Shown here one piece after another: positions 31,522 through 43,309 of a DNA stretch of 64,000 bases. The first letter of the stretch is position 1, and each line of letters opens with the position of its first letter. This stretch comes from Gyrodactylus bullatarudis. Its lineage: Eukaryota > Platyhelminthes > Monogenea > Gyrodactylidea > Gyrodactylidae. The DNA lies in contig SSNU01000018.1 of assembly GCA_012064415.1 (NCBI GenBank), forward strand, positions 1 through 64,000. Reading direction: 5' to 3'. The position numbers and the translations under genes were made by a program. The notes under the pieces were generated by a model. That model searched no databases. It was not told the origin of the DNA and was given only the letters and a program-made list of their open reading frames with translations.

Positions 31522-31991
31522 TAATAAGTTTATCAAGCTATGCCATTAGTCTTAAGACTATCAAGAGTAACAAGATTAACGGTAACATATATAAAATATC
31601 AATATATGCTTAGTTCATATTTAGTCCCATTACTTTTCTCGCAACCTAATAGTTCTTTATATATCTGTGCCAATCATCACAAAAATAGCACGACATGTTA
31701 CTTTTTTCCATCTGGGGATATCAAAATAAACTAAAATGAACCTAATCCGAAATTTGACGCAGATTCTGTATCTGGTTTCAGAATCTCCGGTTTGTATTCA
31801 GTTTCGGAGATATTTGCAGAAAACTAAAATTTCGAATTTTCCCAAAACTGGAGTTACTAATTGATCAAAATCATTAATTAATTAATCACTTAATTCCTCA
31901 ACAACTGGATATCATTAAATAGAAAATTATAATTCAAGAGACTTCTGATTTATGACTTGAAAAGTATTGAATTGTAAATATTTATTTAAAA
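31522..31991. other. No gene seen
   Basis: Spacer between the Ginger-type element and the 3' end of the four-exon gene. No clear AATAAA polyadenylation signal could be assigned for that gene on the minus strand. Confidence 0.45.
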
Positions 31992-34900
31992 TTAGTCAAC
32001 TATGGTCAATTGTTTTAGATTTATTGCTTTAACTATCATGGTTTGATCCCAGTTGAGAGAATCCTCCTCAATTATATTGCAAAATCGTCCTTTAACAAAT
32101 TCATGATATATCGCCTGGCCAATATCGATTTGTTTCTCATTCCGTGTAATCGTCAACCGGCATAGCTTAGAATCGTATGAAATCAAGTTTGAATGCATTG
32201 CCAATTTCATTGAGAGCCAAGGATGATGGCGGTAATTGATCTTTTGACTGAAATTGCGTACATAGTCAATGCGATAAATGAGGGAATCTCGCAGGATATC
32301 CTGACCAACATACTGGTTCATTCTAAAGTTGAATTTATATTTTTACAAATGATAATAGTTTATTTACTCTCTAAAAAAAGATAGGCTGAAAAACAAGAGG
32401 CAAAAATAGAACAATGATATTATGATGAACAATATTATTATTGTGTTGGAGAATGTATTGTCAAGCTTCATTGAAAACATTGGTTTCTGGTGTTGAGTTG
32501 GAACTCATTTTGAGGATTTGAAGACAAGAATAATTAAGAGTCTGATGAGATCCGGCAAAATAAAAGCTTTATCACTAATTACTCGTGTTATCTTCAAATC
32601 ATTAAAGTGAGTTCCAACTCACTGCCAGAAACAAAAATTATTATTTTCTTTGAGCTTTAAGAGATTTTAGTGCCCAAATAGACTAAATTTAAGATAAATT
32701 TCATGAAACTTCGAGTTTATCATTATCGATTTTGATATTTATTTGTGAAACCATCTGAAATCTTCTTACTTCGCTCATCCTATGTCATCGTTAGCTCAGC
32801 TCAAAACCAATGTCATAGAACACTAATCTAAGTTTAATATAAAATAAATTTAAAGAGAATTTGTTCCCCCATGACAGAGATGAATAAAAACAACAAAAAA
32901 TGCAATATTTATGCACTATTTTTAGTTTCTAAATTGCACGTAACATAAACCTAATTGACATAAAAATAAAAAGTTAGGAAAAAACAAATATATTGGATTC
33001 CATAATGAAATGAGCTATTAAGTTGTGGAAAATAAAAAAAATTAGGAAAAATTTTCAATCAGGCTGTTTTTCTAATCTCGAAAATGCATCAAATTTCTAC
33101 TTTTTCAACTTTAGAATCTAAATTTTTTATCGTTTTTGAATATTTGAAGTAGTGAAGTATTGATATTTGGGATTATTAATTGAAATTTTATCTGATTTTT
33201 TTAATATCCTCAACTTACTAGCTCATTTCGTTATGGAATTCAAAAATTCTTTTTCTTTCTGTTATCCTTTAAAAGAACTCTATGATTTGTAATATTAATC
33301 TGTTGTTTATACTGTTAACCATGAGTTAATTATTATGGTTCGCCCAACTTAATAAAGTCCCAGCCCAATATGTCTACTCTTCTTACTTGCCCAATACCCA
33401 TAGCCTAGTCAATAACAATTGGCGACATGGTCAATCAGAACCTTCAAAAAGATTGCAATTACAGAGAAGAGCGAGATGATAATATGAAACCTCAATAAAG
33501 ATTCCATGCCATCTGTCAAGCCCACTAACAAAAAATTCAACGACGAACTTCATAATTTGCTCTTATTTAGGAAAAGAACGATCACGAAGGAAAGTGATGA
33601 ATACCCAAAACATCCAATGGCTTAAAATTTAGATCTGATTTTTTTTTCCTTCCTAAATTGATCTTCATTTTTCGGCTGTTTTTCGAGAAGGCATTTGAAT
33701 GGTTTGGAATAAAAGAATAACTAGGAAATATTATATTTTTAGCGTAATCTTCAAATCGATGGCGAAGTATATTTCCAGAATAACTTCAATTTATGAATGA
33801 TAGCAATAGATGATTTTCTAATAATGAAGAAGTAAGCAAACCTAGTCTAGAAACATATTTTATTTATTAAATAATGCAAATATTCACAAATGAATAGAAG
33901 TCTAAATCTGAATGTTTAATAATGCTGATTCATCGACCATTTTCCATAAATATTTCTTAAATCTACTTACAAGTAATCACACGAATATTTAAATCATAAA
34001 ATAAAAAATATTCGCAAAAAATATTTTCATGAAAAATATGGTCGTTCTTCTAATTTTGATTTTGCACCAAAATCCCATTTTTTGAACTTTGAACTCTATT
34101 TTTTGATGAAAAATTCTCGATTTTTGTAAAGATTATAGATTCCAAACTTCATATCAACCAACTTTACATTCCTCATCATTTTGTGCAATCGAAACGTCTG
34201 AATTTTTTTCTCCTGAAAATTTTAACGCTTTTTAAAGAATTATGGGAAATAAAACCCAGGTTACATTGGTACCCACCCTGTAAAAGCCATCAATTCACTT
34301 GCTATGATCAATTCCAGCTAAACTTGGTTAATATTCGTGCCACGCAGCAGCATTACGCCTCTCCAATGGAGAGTCTCCATTCCTTGGTAGGACTGCCCGC
34401 TAGACTCAATGTCCCAAACCATTGCAACTAAAAGGCTTACTTCCCCAACATTCGTGCTTGAAATCGATCTGGCAAGGGAACCGTTTAACCACTCAGAAAA
34501 AATCATTCGCTCTACCCATTAACAACCAAACATGATAATTTTACTTTGATCCAAGGTTTTTGGCACCTTGCAAATTCTATTCTTTATTACACCGTAGAAA
34601 AATATTGAAATTTCAGTATAGGGTGGATGCCATTTACGGGGAAAAGTTTGAATCACCTCAATATAAGGTCTACTCATAATTAGGTAATTTTTTTGTAGTT
34701 GCATTCTAAAAAATGAATCTTCATTTAATTTTGACTCAGAGAAACATTGCTACCTTCAACCCTTGTTTTGGATCGTTAAAATTAATTGCTTTTTTTTGAT
34801 GACCAAGATAACTCAAAAATTACATATCATATTTCCTTAATCACTCACTGCCTTTGCTAAAGCAAGACAATTTCATAATTATTCACTTTTTGGACATCTC

Positions 34901-37900
34901 TAAGGCATTCGATAAACTAAAATTCTCCTATATTAAAAAAAACTATTAGAATATTCAATAGACCCGTATATTATTAATTTAACAATGTATTTTCTATGCA
35001 ATCGTGTACAATATGTCAATTTTAACAACACCACTAGTAAACTAGAAGCAATAAATTCTGGAGTCCCTCAAGGCTCCTCTTCTCTTTAATCTTTGCTTCG
35101 CTGATATACAGCTTCCTGAGGCCATGAAGGGTGCCCTTTTTAAATTTGCAGACGACTTAAAATTCGTCTTCAAGGTGAAAAATTCCCTTGACATAATGAA
35201 AATAAACCATAACTTCTCCCTTCTCAAAGATTCACTTGAGGCAATGGGGCTCTATATTAATAGAGATAAATGCAAAATTATGCTCCCATCTGGTCTCCCT
35301 GCAACCCTCCTTGAATCGCTTCTACTTCCTGGAGAAATTGTCTCCGTTAAAACTGATCTAGGTTTCGGTTTAAATTCCAAACTCAAAATTAATCCCTTTT
35401 CTAGCACCTCAAAAATTAAATCAATGATTTTTACAATCTTAAAATTCTCTAAATCTCCATTTTTAAGATTGAGAGCATACAAATCAATGGTCCTTCCACA
35501 TTTTGATTATATCTCACCGTTGCTGATTAACTTAACCATTGATCAAGCACGAGAACTAGAGAGAACTCAAAGTGGTTTCTTATATTCAATTTATCCTGAT
35601 TTAAATTCATACAACGCTCGTATCTTAGTGTCAGGGCTCAATCCACTATGGATACGGAGATACGCATTCATAATTAAAATATTCAATGAGTCATCTATTA
35701 AAATTGAACAAGCATATAACTTAAGAAATACCTCCTTTGAAGATAATATATTACTCTCATTCTACAATTATCTTAACTCAAAATATGACTTAGCTAACTG
35801 TTCGAATCTATACTCAGTAAAATGTGTTATGGATCATTTAAGATCAAAAATCGATTATTCTAAAACACTTTTATATCCTGATCTACATTATTGAGATTTT
35901 ACCAGAATGATTTCGAATTGAATTTTCAGACTTGTTATTCTAACCGATTTTATTATCAAAAACGAACAAAAACAAAGATTGAATCTATCTATTCTTTTTA
36001 TTCTTTATTTTTTAACCGAACCAAGATGTATTACTCATATCATTATTATTTTAAACTTCTACGCTTTTGTACAAATTTTATCTTTAATTTCTTTTTACTT
36101 TTTTCAATACAGATTTATTTCTAACAAAAAAATATTTTAAAGGAATTTTAAACTAGATTTTTACCAATCTTTTATTTGAAAAAAACTAACCGACGATCTA
36201 GGTTGATGTATTCCAAGTGTTTATGATTTTCGTGTGTCTTCTCAGCGCAAACAGTCAGGATCAGATTGTAAACTCTGGCTTGTAAATATGAGTAATGGGC
36301 ATTCTTCAAACGATCGAAATATCTATAATTGTCTCTTGTTTCGTTATCCTCATTATCTTCACTATCATCCATCAGGATAATTCCCATGGATTTTGCCAGT
36401 TGAGGAGATATCCACTTCCTTGTGAGAGTATCGTAAACGGAAGAGATAACTTCATTGTTGTATGTCTTTGTAAATACAAGATAGGCGTGATTCTTGTTCA
36501 AGTCTGCAATACAAATGAGGGAAATACAGATTTTTATCTTTACTCAACTCTATTGTGACGTCATCTTGAACAAAGACAGTTTGTCATGAGAATTATAATT
36601 ACACTTGTATTCATCAAGCTTAGACGAAAGCTTTTTTATATCCAAAATATATTCAATCTAATTCTAAAGTGAGTTCGCATGAAAATGAGAATTCAATTCA
36701 AAACACTTGGTATTTTTCTCCAGATAATGAGGAAAAAATTATCTTTTGAATTCTATAACGAAATGAGCTAATATAGGTTATTAAAGTAAACAAAAATTTG
36801 TATTTTGTTGGCTCATATCGCTATAGGATTTTAAAAATTGATTCTATTTGGAGAAACTTTATGAGTAAATTCTCATCTTAGTTAGGCTTAGGTGAAATTA
36901 TGCCGACTTTTCTAAAAGATCTATGAACTCTGAGCATTATTTCGTATAATAGCATGTGTCAAAAATAGATCTCCATTACATAATTCATGTTTGAAAATCA
37001 CTACTCGAATTTCAATGAATTCTTACTACGTGACGTCTTAAAATCTGAATATCTTGAACATGGAATAGCTTTTTATTTTCATTGAAGATTAGTAAACTTT
37101 TTGTTATTTTGTTTTCAACTTAATATAAAATTATTTTTACTGCTTAAAATTGAATGAAATTAAAAACACTTGAGCCCAGGTAACAAAGGTTCTGCTGTCC
37201 AAGAACACCTTCGTGATAAAAATCACATGGCTGATGTGACCAACTTCAGCATCCTGCTTAAAGTAAACCCTAGTGACCCGCGCAAGATGAAAGTAGATTC
37301 CTTGGACAAAGCTGAGGCCCACTTCATTAAGAAATTGAATCCAGTCTTATGTAAACAGAAGATTGAATCAACTCAGAAACAAAATGGAAATGAAGTCGGA
37401 GTAATAATTTAACCCAAAGAGCAAGTAGTTGAAACTACGTCTCATTATAATCAACTCCAATCTTCTGCCCCAACAACAATTATGATTGAGAATGAAAGTG
37501 CAAATACAGAAAAGACAACGGTAGTTTATAATCGAATTAGTCCTCAACCTATAATTAACAGTATTGGAAATGGGAAAAAGGCTGCACCTGCAAATGGTAA
37601 AAGAGGTAAAAAACGTAAAATTCTGAGTGGGCAGCCAACATTGGACAGATATGTAAAAAGAAAGCAATGATCATGGATACAAGCCATCAACCCTGGCCCC
37701 CTTTCCTTCAATACTCCAAATTAAAATAACCAATCAGAGGATTTCGATTTTTCAAACATTTTGCTATATATATCTAGCCGGTGTAATAGTCTGATGAGAA
37801 CCGGTGAAATATAAGCTTTATAACTAAATATTCACTCGTCTTCTAAATCCTCTTAATGAATAGTTCATTAGAACCAGAAAATATTTTTGAAGAAGCTCGG

Positions 37901-39519
37901 CAATACTTTCCAAACAAAAAAATTAAATAAAACCCGTATCTCAGAAGAAATAAGCATACTTGTGATAAAGGTATCCTTGAAGAAAACAGAGTATGGTTCA
38001 ACCTTTGCCAGAATTGTATTGTTGTAATATCCATGGGAAAAATCTGGTGAGTTAATTCGGGTCAGTGAACGTGGGAAATGACTCAGATCATTATCTCGGA
38101 CCAATAGGGGTGATCCACAACTCTTTCTCGTCAACTTGTTATTCGACATGCTTTTACTGCGTAAGAAATCTAAGCGAAAGAATGTTAAAAGGAAATAAAG
38201 ATGCGAGTCCATGATTTTTACAAAAATCTTGATTTTCATCAAGAAGGTTTTTTTAGAATCCTTATCATGTTGGCTACTTTTTTTACCTTGAGAAGAAAAA
38301 TATGGCCATTTTTCAAATTTCGATTTGACGTGAAAAATCCCATTTTTCAAACTTTGAACTGAAAATTTTTATCGATTTGAAAGTTGGAGGGTGGCCAAAA
38401 GAAGTCTTTTTGGATCAGAATTAATCAAGAAAGCTGAATATCACCTTCAAATTTTTCGAGAGTTCCAATATTTTCGAGGGATTTTGAATTATCGAGATTT
38501 CTTTGATTTTCAAGTAGTGAAAATGATCAAGAAATCGAAATTTAGATTACGCATTAGAAGAAATAATTTATTTTCTTGTTTAATTCTGATCCAAAAAGAC
38601 TTCTTTTGGCCACTCTCTCATTTCCAAATCAATAAAAAAAATCAGTTCGAAGTTCAAAATTGCCATATTTTTCTTCTAAAGGTAAAAGTAAGCAACATGA
38701 TTAGTAAACAAATTCGAATGTTTGATGAAAAAATCAAGATTTTTGTAAAAATCATAGATTCCCAACTTCATGTCAATTAGCTTTACTTGAGAATTTCTGT
38801 CGTCTATCAATATTCGCACAGCTTGCACGTCTTCTTCTCGCTAGGGAATCGTGAACAATCGGGATGAGTGATCCGATCCCCTGGGATTCCGCCTGAACAT
38901 TTATTAATGGTAGACAAATTTCTGAAAAAAATTTCAATGAAATAAAATTATATTTCATCTCCTGTCTGCTCCCCTCTGCAATGGCTTCTAATCCCTTTTG
39001 GGAAGGGATTCTTGTGATATTTTCGTAATTTCTGGTCATCTCTTGTTCCTGGCAAGACTTTAGATATCTCCCCCTAGAGTTACCATGAAAGAGCCACAAA
39101 AGCAATAGGAATTCTTCTATTCTCTTCAAGAGGTATTTGATAAGAACTAAACGACTTGTTGGCCAAGTGATTCCAGGAATTACCTCGTTCTTATTTACAT
39201 CAAATATTTTTATATTCATCCGTGACAGAATTGTTTCAATCCGATGGAATATTTTCTTAAGCTCATCAGATATCACATTCTTGACATGAATCAGAGAGAA
39301 GAATTTGAAAACCTTTAACGAGATCATTTCAGCATCTTCGATCCATTGATCGAAAAACTTTTCCTTCTCTCGATAACAGGCAATATTATCGTTGAGATTC
39401 CCCTCCAGTGTCCGATTCAGGTCTCGCCAATAGTCAAGGTAATGATTGCGATAGACTTTGATTAATTCAATCAAGGCGGCAGCCTCACTCGGCGTACCTT
39501 TAAAGACATCTTCATCCAT
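31992..39519 (-). CDS. Four-exon gene of unknown function (about 528 residues)
   Basis: Assembled from four minus-strand exons whose phases fit. Exon 1 is 39519-38787 (donor TCAA|GTAAAG, phase 1). Exon 2 is 38169-37960 (acceptor CGCTTAG, donor CACAA|GTATGC, phase 1). Exon 3 is 36503-36191 (acceptor TTGCAG, donor TCG|GTTAGT, phase 2). Exon 4 is 32322-31992 (acceptor CTTTAG, stop TAA). The protein starts with about 240 mostly helical residues (KVYRNHYLDYWRDLNRTLEG, YREKEKFFDQWIEDAE) and a basic RRRR segment, then a polar Ser/Asn region, an acidic DDSEDNEDNE loop and a mixed C-terminus. No signal peptide or transmembrane segment seen. The ATG at 39519 may be internal, since the frame stays open upstream to a possible acceptor (TCAACAG). 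Not recognised. Confidence 0.68.
32488..32631 (+). ncRNA. Hairpin-embedded hammerhead ribozyme (PLE family 2 type)
   Basis: Arms TTTCTGGTGTTGAGTTGGAA and the inverted AAGTGAGTTCCAACTCACTG border a unit of about 144 bp. At 32541 lies AGT-CTGATGA-GATCCGGC-AAAA-TAAAAGCTTTATC-ACT. Stem III is ATAAA/TTTAT with loop AGC and the cleavage base is C. G12 is replaced by A (GAAA to AAAA), which should weaken cleavage. Stem I extends across an internal loop into GATTTGAAGA/TCTTCAAATC, so the foldback arm and stem I are continuous. It lies in the last intron of the four-exon gene, antisense to it. Confidence 0.72.
32640..34860. repeat. Intron with half-copies of foldback elements
   Basis: Inside intron 3 of the four-exon gene. 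32950-33240 and 33930-34175 match single arms of the foldback families described at 48 kb and 42 kb (CCTAATTGACAT and AACTTCATATCAACCAACTT ends). The rest has no recognisable content. The plus-strand frame at 34183-34431 has no domain. Confidence 0.55.
34865..36134 (+). mobile_element. 5'-truncated LINE (jockey/CR1-like)
   Basis: Begins in RT motif A (HFLDISKAFDKLKFSYIKK near 34885), then NSGVPQGS near 35060 and FADDLKFVF at 35145, and runs to a 3' terminus ACAGATTTATTTCTAAC followed by A's. Small frameshifts occur before 35124. It is inserted in intron 3 of the four-exon gene, opposite to the direction of transcription. Confidence 0.85.
35124..35894 (+). pseudogene. LINE reverse transcriptase C-terminal half
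   Basis: 256 open residues: catalytic FADD (residues about 8-11), the MGLYINRDKCKIM block, the thumb (LRLRAYKSMVLPHFDYISPLL, RELERTQ) and the characteristic C-terminus ILVSGLNPLWIRR ... DHLRSKIDYSKTLLYPDLHY. The N-terminal RT motifs are out of frame upstream, so the protein is incomplete. Confidence 0.85.
36504..37170. other. Intron sequence, no gene seen
   Basis: Part of intron 2 of the four-exon gene. AT-rich, with ACGAAATGAGCTA-type words shared with the foldback family at 33 and 48 kb. Confidence 0.45.
37172..37670 (+). pseudogene. PLE GIY-YIG protein C-terminus
   Basis: Reads NKGSAVQEHL, VTNFSILLKVNPSDPRK, DKAEAHFIKKLNPVLCKQK, a stop at 37410, then a basic tail ending QPTLDRYVKRKQ. It belongs to the same subfamily as the fragments at 9.6 and 14.1 kb (minus). 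Confidence 0.8.
37778..37825 (+). ncRNA. Minimal hammerhead ribozyme, PLE family 2
   Basis: CCGGT...AGT-CTGATGA-G-AACCGG-T-GAAA-TATAAGCTTTATA-ACT. The core is complete. Stem I AGT/ACT, stem III ATAtA/TTTAT with one mispair, cleavage after A. AACCGG is complementary to the upstream CCGGT, parallel to the TATGCC/GGCAT pair of family 1. Confidence 0.83.
38190..38786. repeat. Foldback element, family A, forming almost all of intron 1
   Basis: Palindromic arms meet near 38480. The outer end reads TAAAGCTAATTGACATGAAG, like the copies at 42.4 and 62.2 kb. The GT of exon 1's donor lies at the element's edge (38786-38785). Plus- and minus-strand open frames here (38391-38780, and the upstream part of 38350-37868) are products of the palindrome, not genes. 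Confidence 0.78.
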
Positions 39520-39534
39520 AAGTATGTATGCCCC

Positions 39535-40475
39535 TGTTGACTTTGAATGAAATAAAATTCAAGGGAAGAAAATATTTTTATAGCCAGTCTTCTCCTAGCA
39601 ACGAATAATGACATTACTGCGACTCAATGAATCCTTTTTTATTGTTCCTCTGGCTTTAATTAAATCCCAATCTAGATGACTCATTCAATAAGAATACAAA
39701 TCAATTTTTCAAATTAGGAAGAAATAAAAATACAAGATTTTTATTCCCTAACAAGTAAAGTAAACTAAAAATAACTGGAGATTTGTAATCAGCGTATTGA
39801 TTGAATAAGAAAAATTCTCTGAGACATTAAAAATTTGATTATTAATTGACAATTTTATTTTCCTTAATGTTTTTGGGTCATGAAGATGCCCATTCCAGTC
39901 AATAGAAAAATTCATAAGCACTTTCCGTTTAACTCGTATTCTTAAGATGAGAATTGCGGTATGATTTGCCAAAAGCATATGAGTGAGTTAGCTTTAATAT
40001 TCTTACTAAAAGGGGATAAGTAAATCTAGAATCATAAATTCAAGGGGAAGATATAATTTTCATTTGATAGGTCATAAGAGAAGAAGAACGTTTTGTTTAA
40101 AATTTTATTTAGATATGCAATGCATGATTTCACGAGTCAAATTTTTCAATGAATTTTACTACGAGAAAGGATAAATTTTGGACACGCTATAATTTGTTTA
40201 AAAATTCAGATTTTCACGGCAAATTTATATTAAATATATTCTGTATATCTCCATCCCGCAGTCAAAGGAGAATGCTCACACGAAGATGGAAATAGAATTT
40301 TATAAAAAGTCCATCTTGATGCGAAGAAACTATTTATAGCACCTCTAGAATGATTCCGTTAATAAACCACTTTTATGAGAAAGCCAAAACATTTTCTAAT
40401 AATAATAAGAAATAACTCGTTCGCAGAAATTTTAATCAGAATAAATAATTTTCTATTTTTTTCTGTGGTTTATTC
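39535..40475. other. Upstream region of the four-exon gene, no further exon proven
   Basis: May contain the promoter or an earlier intron of that gene. A short minus-strand frame at 39978-39748 has no recognisable content. Confidence 0.4.
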
Positions 40476-40479
40476 TTAA

Positions 40480-40952
40480 CCCTTAAAGTACCAGAGAAAT
40501 TTTTTTCATGACTCGCATTCAATCTTTTGTCTATCCGATGGTTTGTAAATACGCTGATTACGAATCTACAGTTGTTTAAACGCAATTATTTTTGGTTCAG
40601 AAGTTATCGATCAAAAAATAGCTTTAGCAGATAGAGTTCAGGTGATTGCATATTTGAATTCTACAGGTATGATTAATCGATTAAAGTTATCTTATTTTTT
40701 ATCTATGACACTAGGAAGTAGGTTTCAAAAAAACGTTTAAAAAAAATTAATTTTTTGAAAAAAATCAAATCTCTTTAAATTAGGATAGCGCGAGTTTGAC
40801 GAGTGATAGAGCCAAATTCCTTGCGTATTCCAGGAGATTAATAAATTTTCTATCGAATGGGTGGTAAACGAAGTATTTTCTGAGGCTTGAATCAATAATA
40901 ATGAGTTGCTAAAATGACGTGTGACAGAACTATCACTGTGGGACTTTAAGGA
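40480..40952. mobile_element. piggyBac-like MITE (473 bp)
   Basis: TTAA at both flanks (40476-40479 and 40953-40956), with short imperfect terminal repeats CCCTTAAAGTACC / TCCTTAAAGTCCC. Non-coding. The interior shares an ACGCTGATTACGAATCT-like stretch with the MITE at 53.8 kb. Confidence 0.78.
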
Positions 40953-40956
40953 TTAA

Positions 40957-41688
40957 ATTTATTAAATAATATTTTTTTGGGCTTATAACTTGCAAAATAA
41001 TTACTAGTGCTATTATAATCCAAAAATGAAGATGCATTTCACACATGATGGCAAAGGTGTTTTATACCTCTCTACCCCGAAAATAATAACCAATGAGAGT
41101 TAAGTATGGATTAACCAAAAATATTCAAGCATAACTTCCATTCTTAAGAGCCAAAAATAAATTCTCAACTATTCTTTATAACAAAGATAATCTACTTTTT
41201 ATACCTTACTACAGTAAATAGAAATACCACCATTCGAAAAAGAATGCAATAGTTTTTTCTTTGAAGTTATACATTTTATTAAATCAAAATTAATCATTTT
41301 TATAAAATAAACATTAACAGAATAGATGTTTATAGCAGAAATAAAAGTTCGACCTCATCCTTGGACAATCGGCATTGTAGGCTCATAATTGTCAAACTTC
41401 ACTATTCCCTTTACTTGAGTTAGGAGCAGTCGAAAAGTCAGTACTCTGGCTAATTTCCATGTATCAAGCTCAAAAGAATCATCTTCTTATAATCCGGTCT
41501 AGAGTTTTCTTCTTTGCTAAAATATAGTGACAATAAGATTTAATTTAGTTTTCGAAAACGGCCACTTCCGAGCATAAAGAATCTGTTGGAAGCATCAAAT
41601 AGGAAAGTGTTCTATTATTCCAATATTATAGTTAATATTATTTAATACTAATATTATTATTAATATTATTCCATGGGATGATGAATAA
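40957..41688. other. No gene seen
   Basis: AT-rich, no coding signal on either strand. Confidence 0.45.
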
Positions 41689-41689
41689 T

Positions 41690-42216
41690 ACTTTAAATAT
41701 GTGGATGACATCAAAATTATCTCGCTTCAAAACGGGTCCGATCCAATTCCGTGGGAGATTGCCCACGTTGAAAATTCACTTTTGAAGATTGGTCTGAAAA
41801 TCAACTATCAACTAAAATTATGGCGCTCAAAGGCATTCCAATATCCACCCAGTCATTGCCGTATGAGACACTCAAAGTCACCAGAGAATTTGGCCTATCT
41901 TAACACAAACATGCATTCTCTTGTAGTCTTCAAAAAGACTAGGTGTAAAAGCTACTTTATCAGGAGATTTGTCATAAAAGCCTTTTTGTGGATTTCGTTT
42001 TTTAAATCACCTATCTTGACTATGGATCAAAAATTCTATGTGATCTCCCTGCAGGAGCATCGAAAAAGCTCGAACGTATTCAGTTCATCTAACTCAGAAC
42101 ATGCTTTGGCCCTTTCCCTTATAACGAGTTACTCGAGCGTGCTAAAGTATTTTCTCTCTGGCTTAGGCAAATCTCAGCTTCTGCATTTCTATACTCTAAG
42201 TTTGCTGTTCAACTGA
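41690..42216 (+). pseudogene. LINE reverse transcriptase scrap
   Basis: Opens with KYVDDIKIISLQNGSDPIPW, where VDD is the catalytic RT motif, then NSLLKIGLKINYQ and a few shifted pieces. A different subfamily from the LINE at 35 kb. No complete domain. Confidence 0.65.
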
Positions 42217-42399
42217 ATGGCCATTACAACTTGCTTTCAGTGAGAGGATACTCAATCTTGCTCATCACCCTTCGCAAAAGATTTCAAATTGACTTTTCTC
42301 ATTTTAATGATAGAAAATCGCCAACATCTGTTCATATTTATTATCTTTTGTACTCGATAATCACAATATGCTTGTTAATTATTTCAAATATGAATCTAA

Positions 42400-43145
42400 A
42401 GTTGGTTGATATGAAGTTGGATTTTTACAGAAATCTCGATATTTTCATCAAGAATTCGAATATTTTTAAAGACTTTTTTGAATCCTTCTCATGTTGCCGA
42501 CTTTTAACATTTGAAGAAAAAAATTCTGAAAAATATTATTTTTATGAAAAATATTGTCATTTTTCAAATTCCCATTTGGCGCCAAGATCCCATTTTTTCG
42601 AACTTTGAGCTGAGAATTTTTGTTGATTTGAAAGTGGGAGGCTGATTGAAAGTTGATTTTCAGTATCAAGATTAGACAAGAAAGCTGAATAGCACCGTCA
42701 AATTATCGACAGTTACCTCATTTTCGAGATATTTTGAATTTTCGAAATTTTATTGATTTTCAAACAGTGAAACTGATCAAAAAATCGAATTTCAGCTCCC
42801 AAACGATAATGTGATCATTCATAGGATCAGATTTAGTTGAATTGACTTTCTTGTCTAATCTTGATCCTAAAAAATCAACTTTCAATCAGCCTCCCACTTT
42901 CAAATCAACAAAAATTTTCAGCTCAAAGTTCGAAAAAATGGGATTTTGGCGCCAAATTGAAATTTGAAAAATGGCCATATTTTTCATAAAAATAAGTTTC
43001 TTTTAGAATTTTTCTCTTCAAATGGTAAAAGTGGGCAACATGAGTAGGATTCCAAAAAATCTTTAACAATTTCGAATTCTTGATGAAAAAATCGAGATTT
43101 CTGTAAAAATCATAGATTCACAACTTCATATCAATTAGATTTAGT
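42400..43145. repeat. Foldback element, family A
   Basis: Arms about 42401-42690 and 42850-43140 are inverted copies with outer ends TTGATATGAAGTTG. They include a TTTGGCGCCAA word and a GATCAAGATTAGACAAGAAA word found in all members. The open frames in this interval are by-products of the repeat. Confidence 0.85.
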
Positions 43146-43309
43146 ATATAATATATACTAGATGTTGAATATGATAGCGAGACTTTACTTTCTGATACAA
43201 CTGTATTCTTATGCCAGGTTTGTAGATTTACGTAAAATTACAATTTTTTTCATTGAATAATAAACTTGTTTTATTTTAATCCAATATAAATTATGTACAT
43301 TCAGAGTTT

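Larger units (their letters stand above)
37172..37835 (+). mobile_element. PLE 3' end: endonuclease tail and hammerhead
   Basis: 5'-truncated within the nuclease at GNKGSAVQEHL. The coding part ends at 37670, followed by a CCAATCAGAGG motif and the ribozyme at 37778-37825. It is inserted in intron 2 of the four-exon gene in the antisense direction. Confidence 0.82.

Noticed and set aside
38391..38780. 129-residue plus-strand gene
   Set aside because: It lies wholly within a palindromic foldback element that also gives frames on the other strand; similar frames recur at 42 and 62 kb.
31992..39519. Assigning the four-exon gene to a MAP3K-type N-terminal region
   Set aside because: The helical N-terminal part felt vaguely familiar, but no motif can be matched with confidence and no kinase domain is present in the window.
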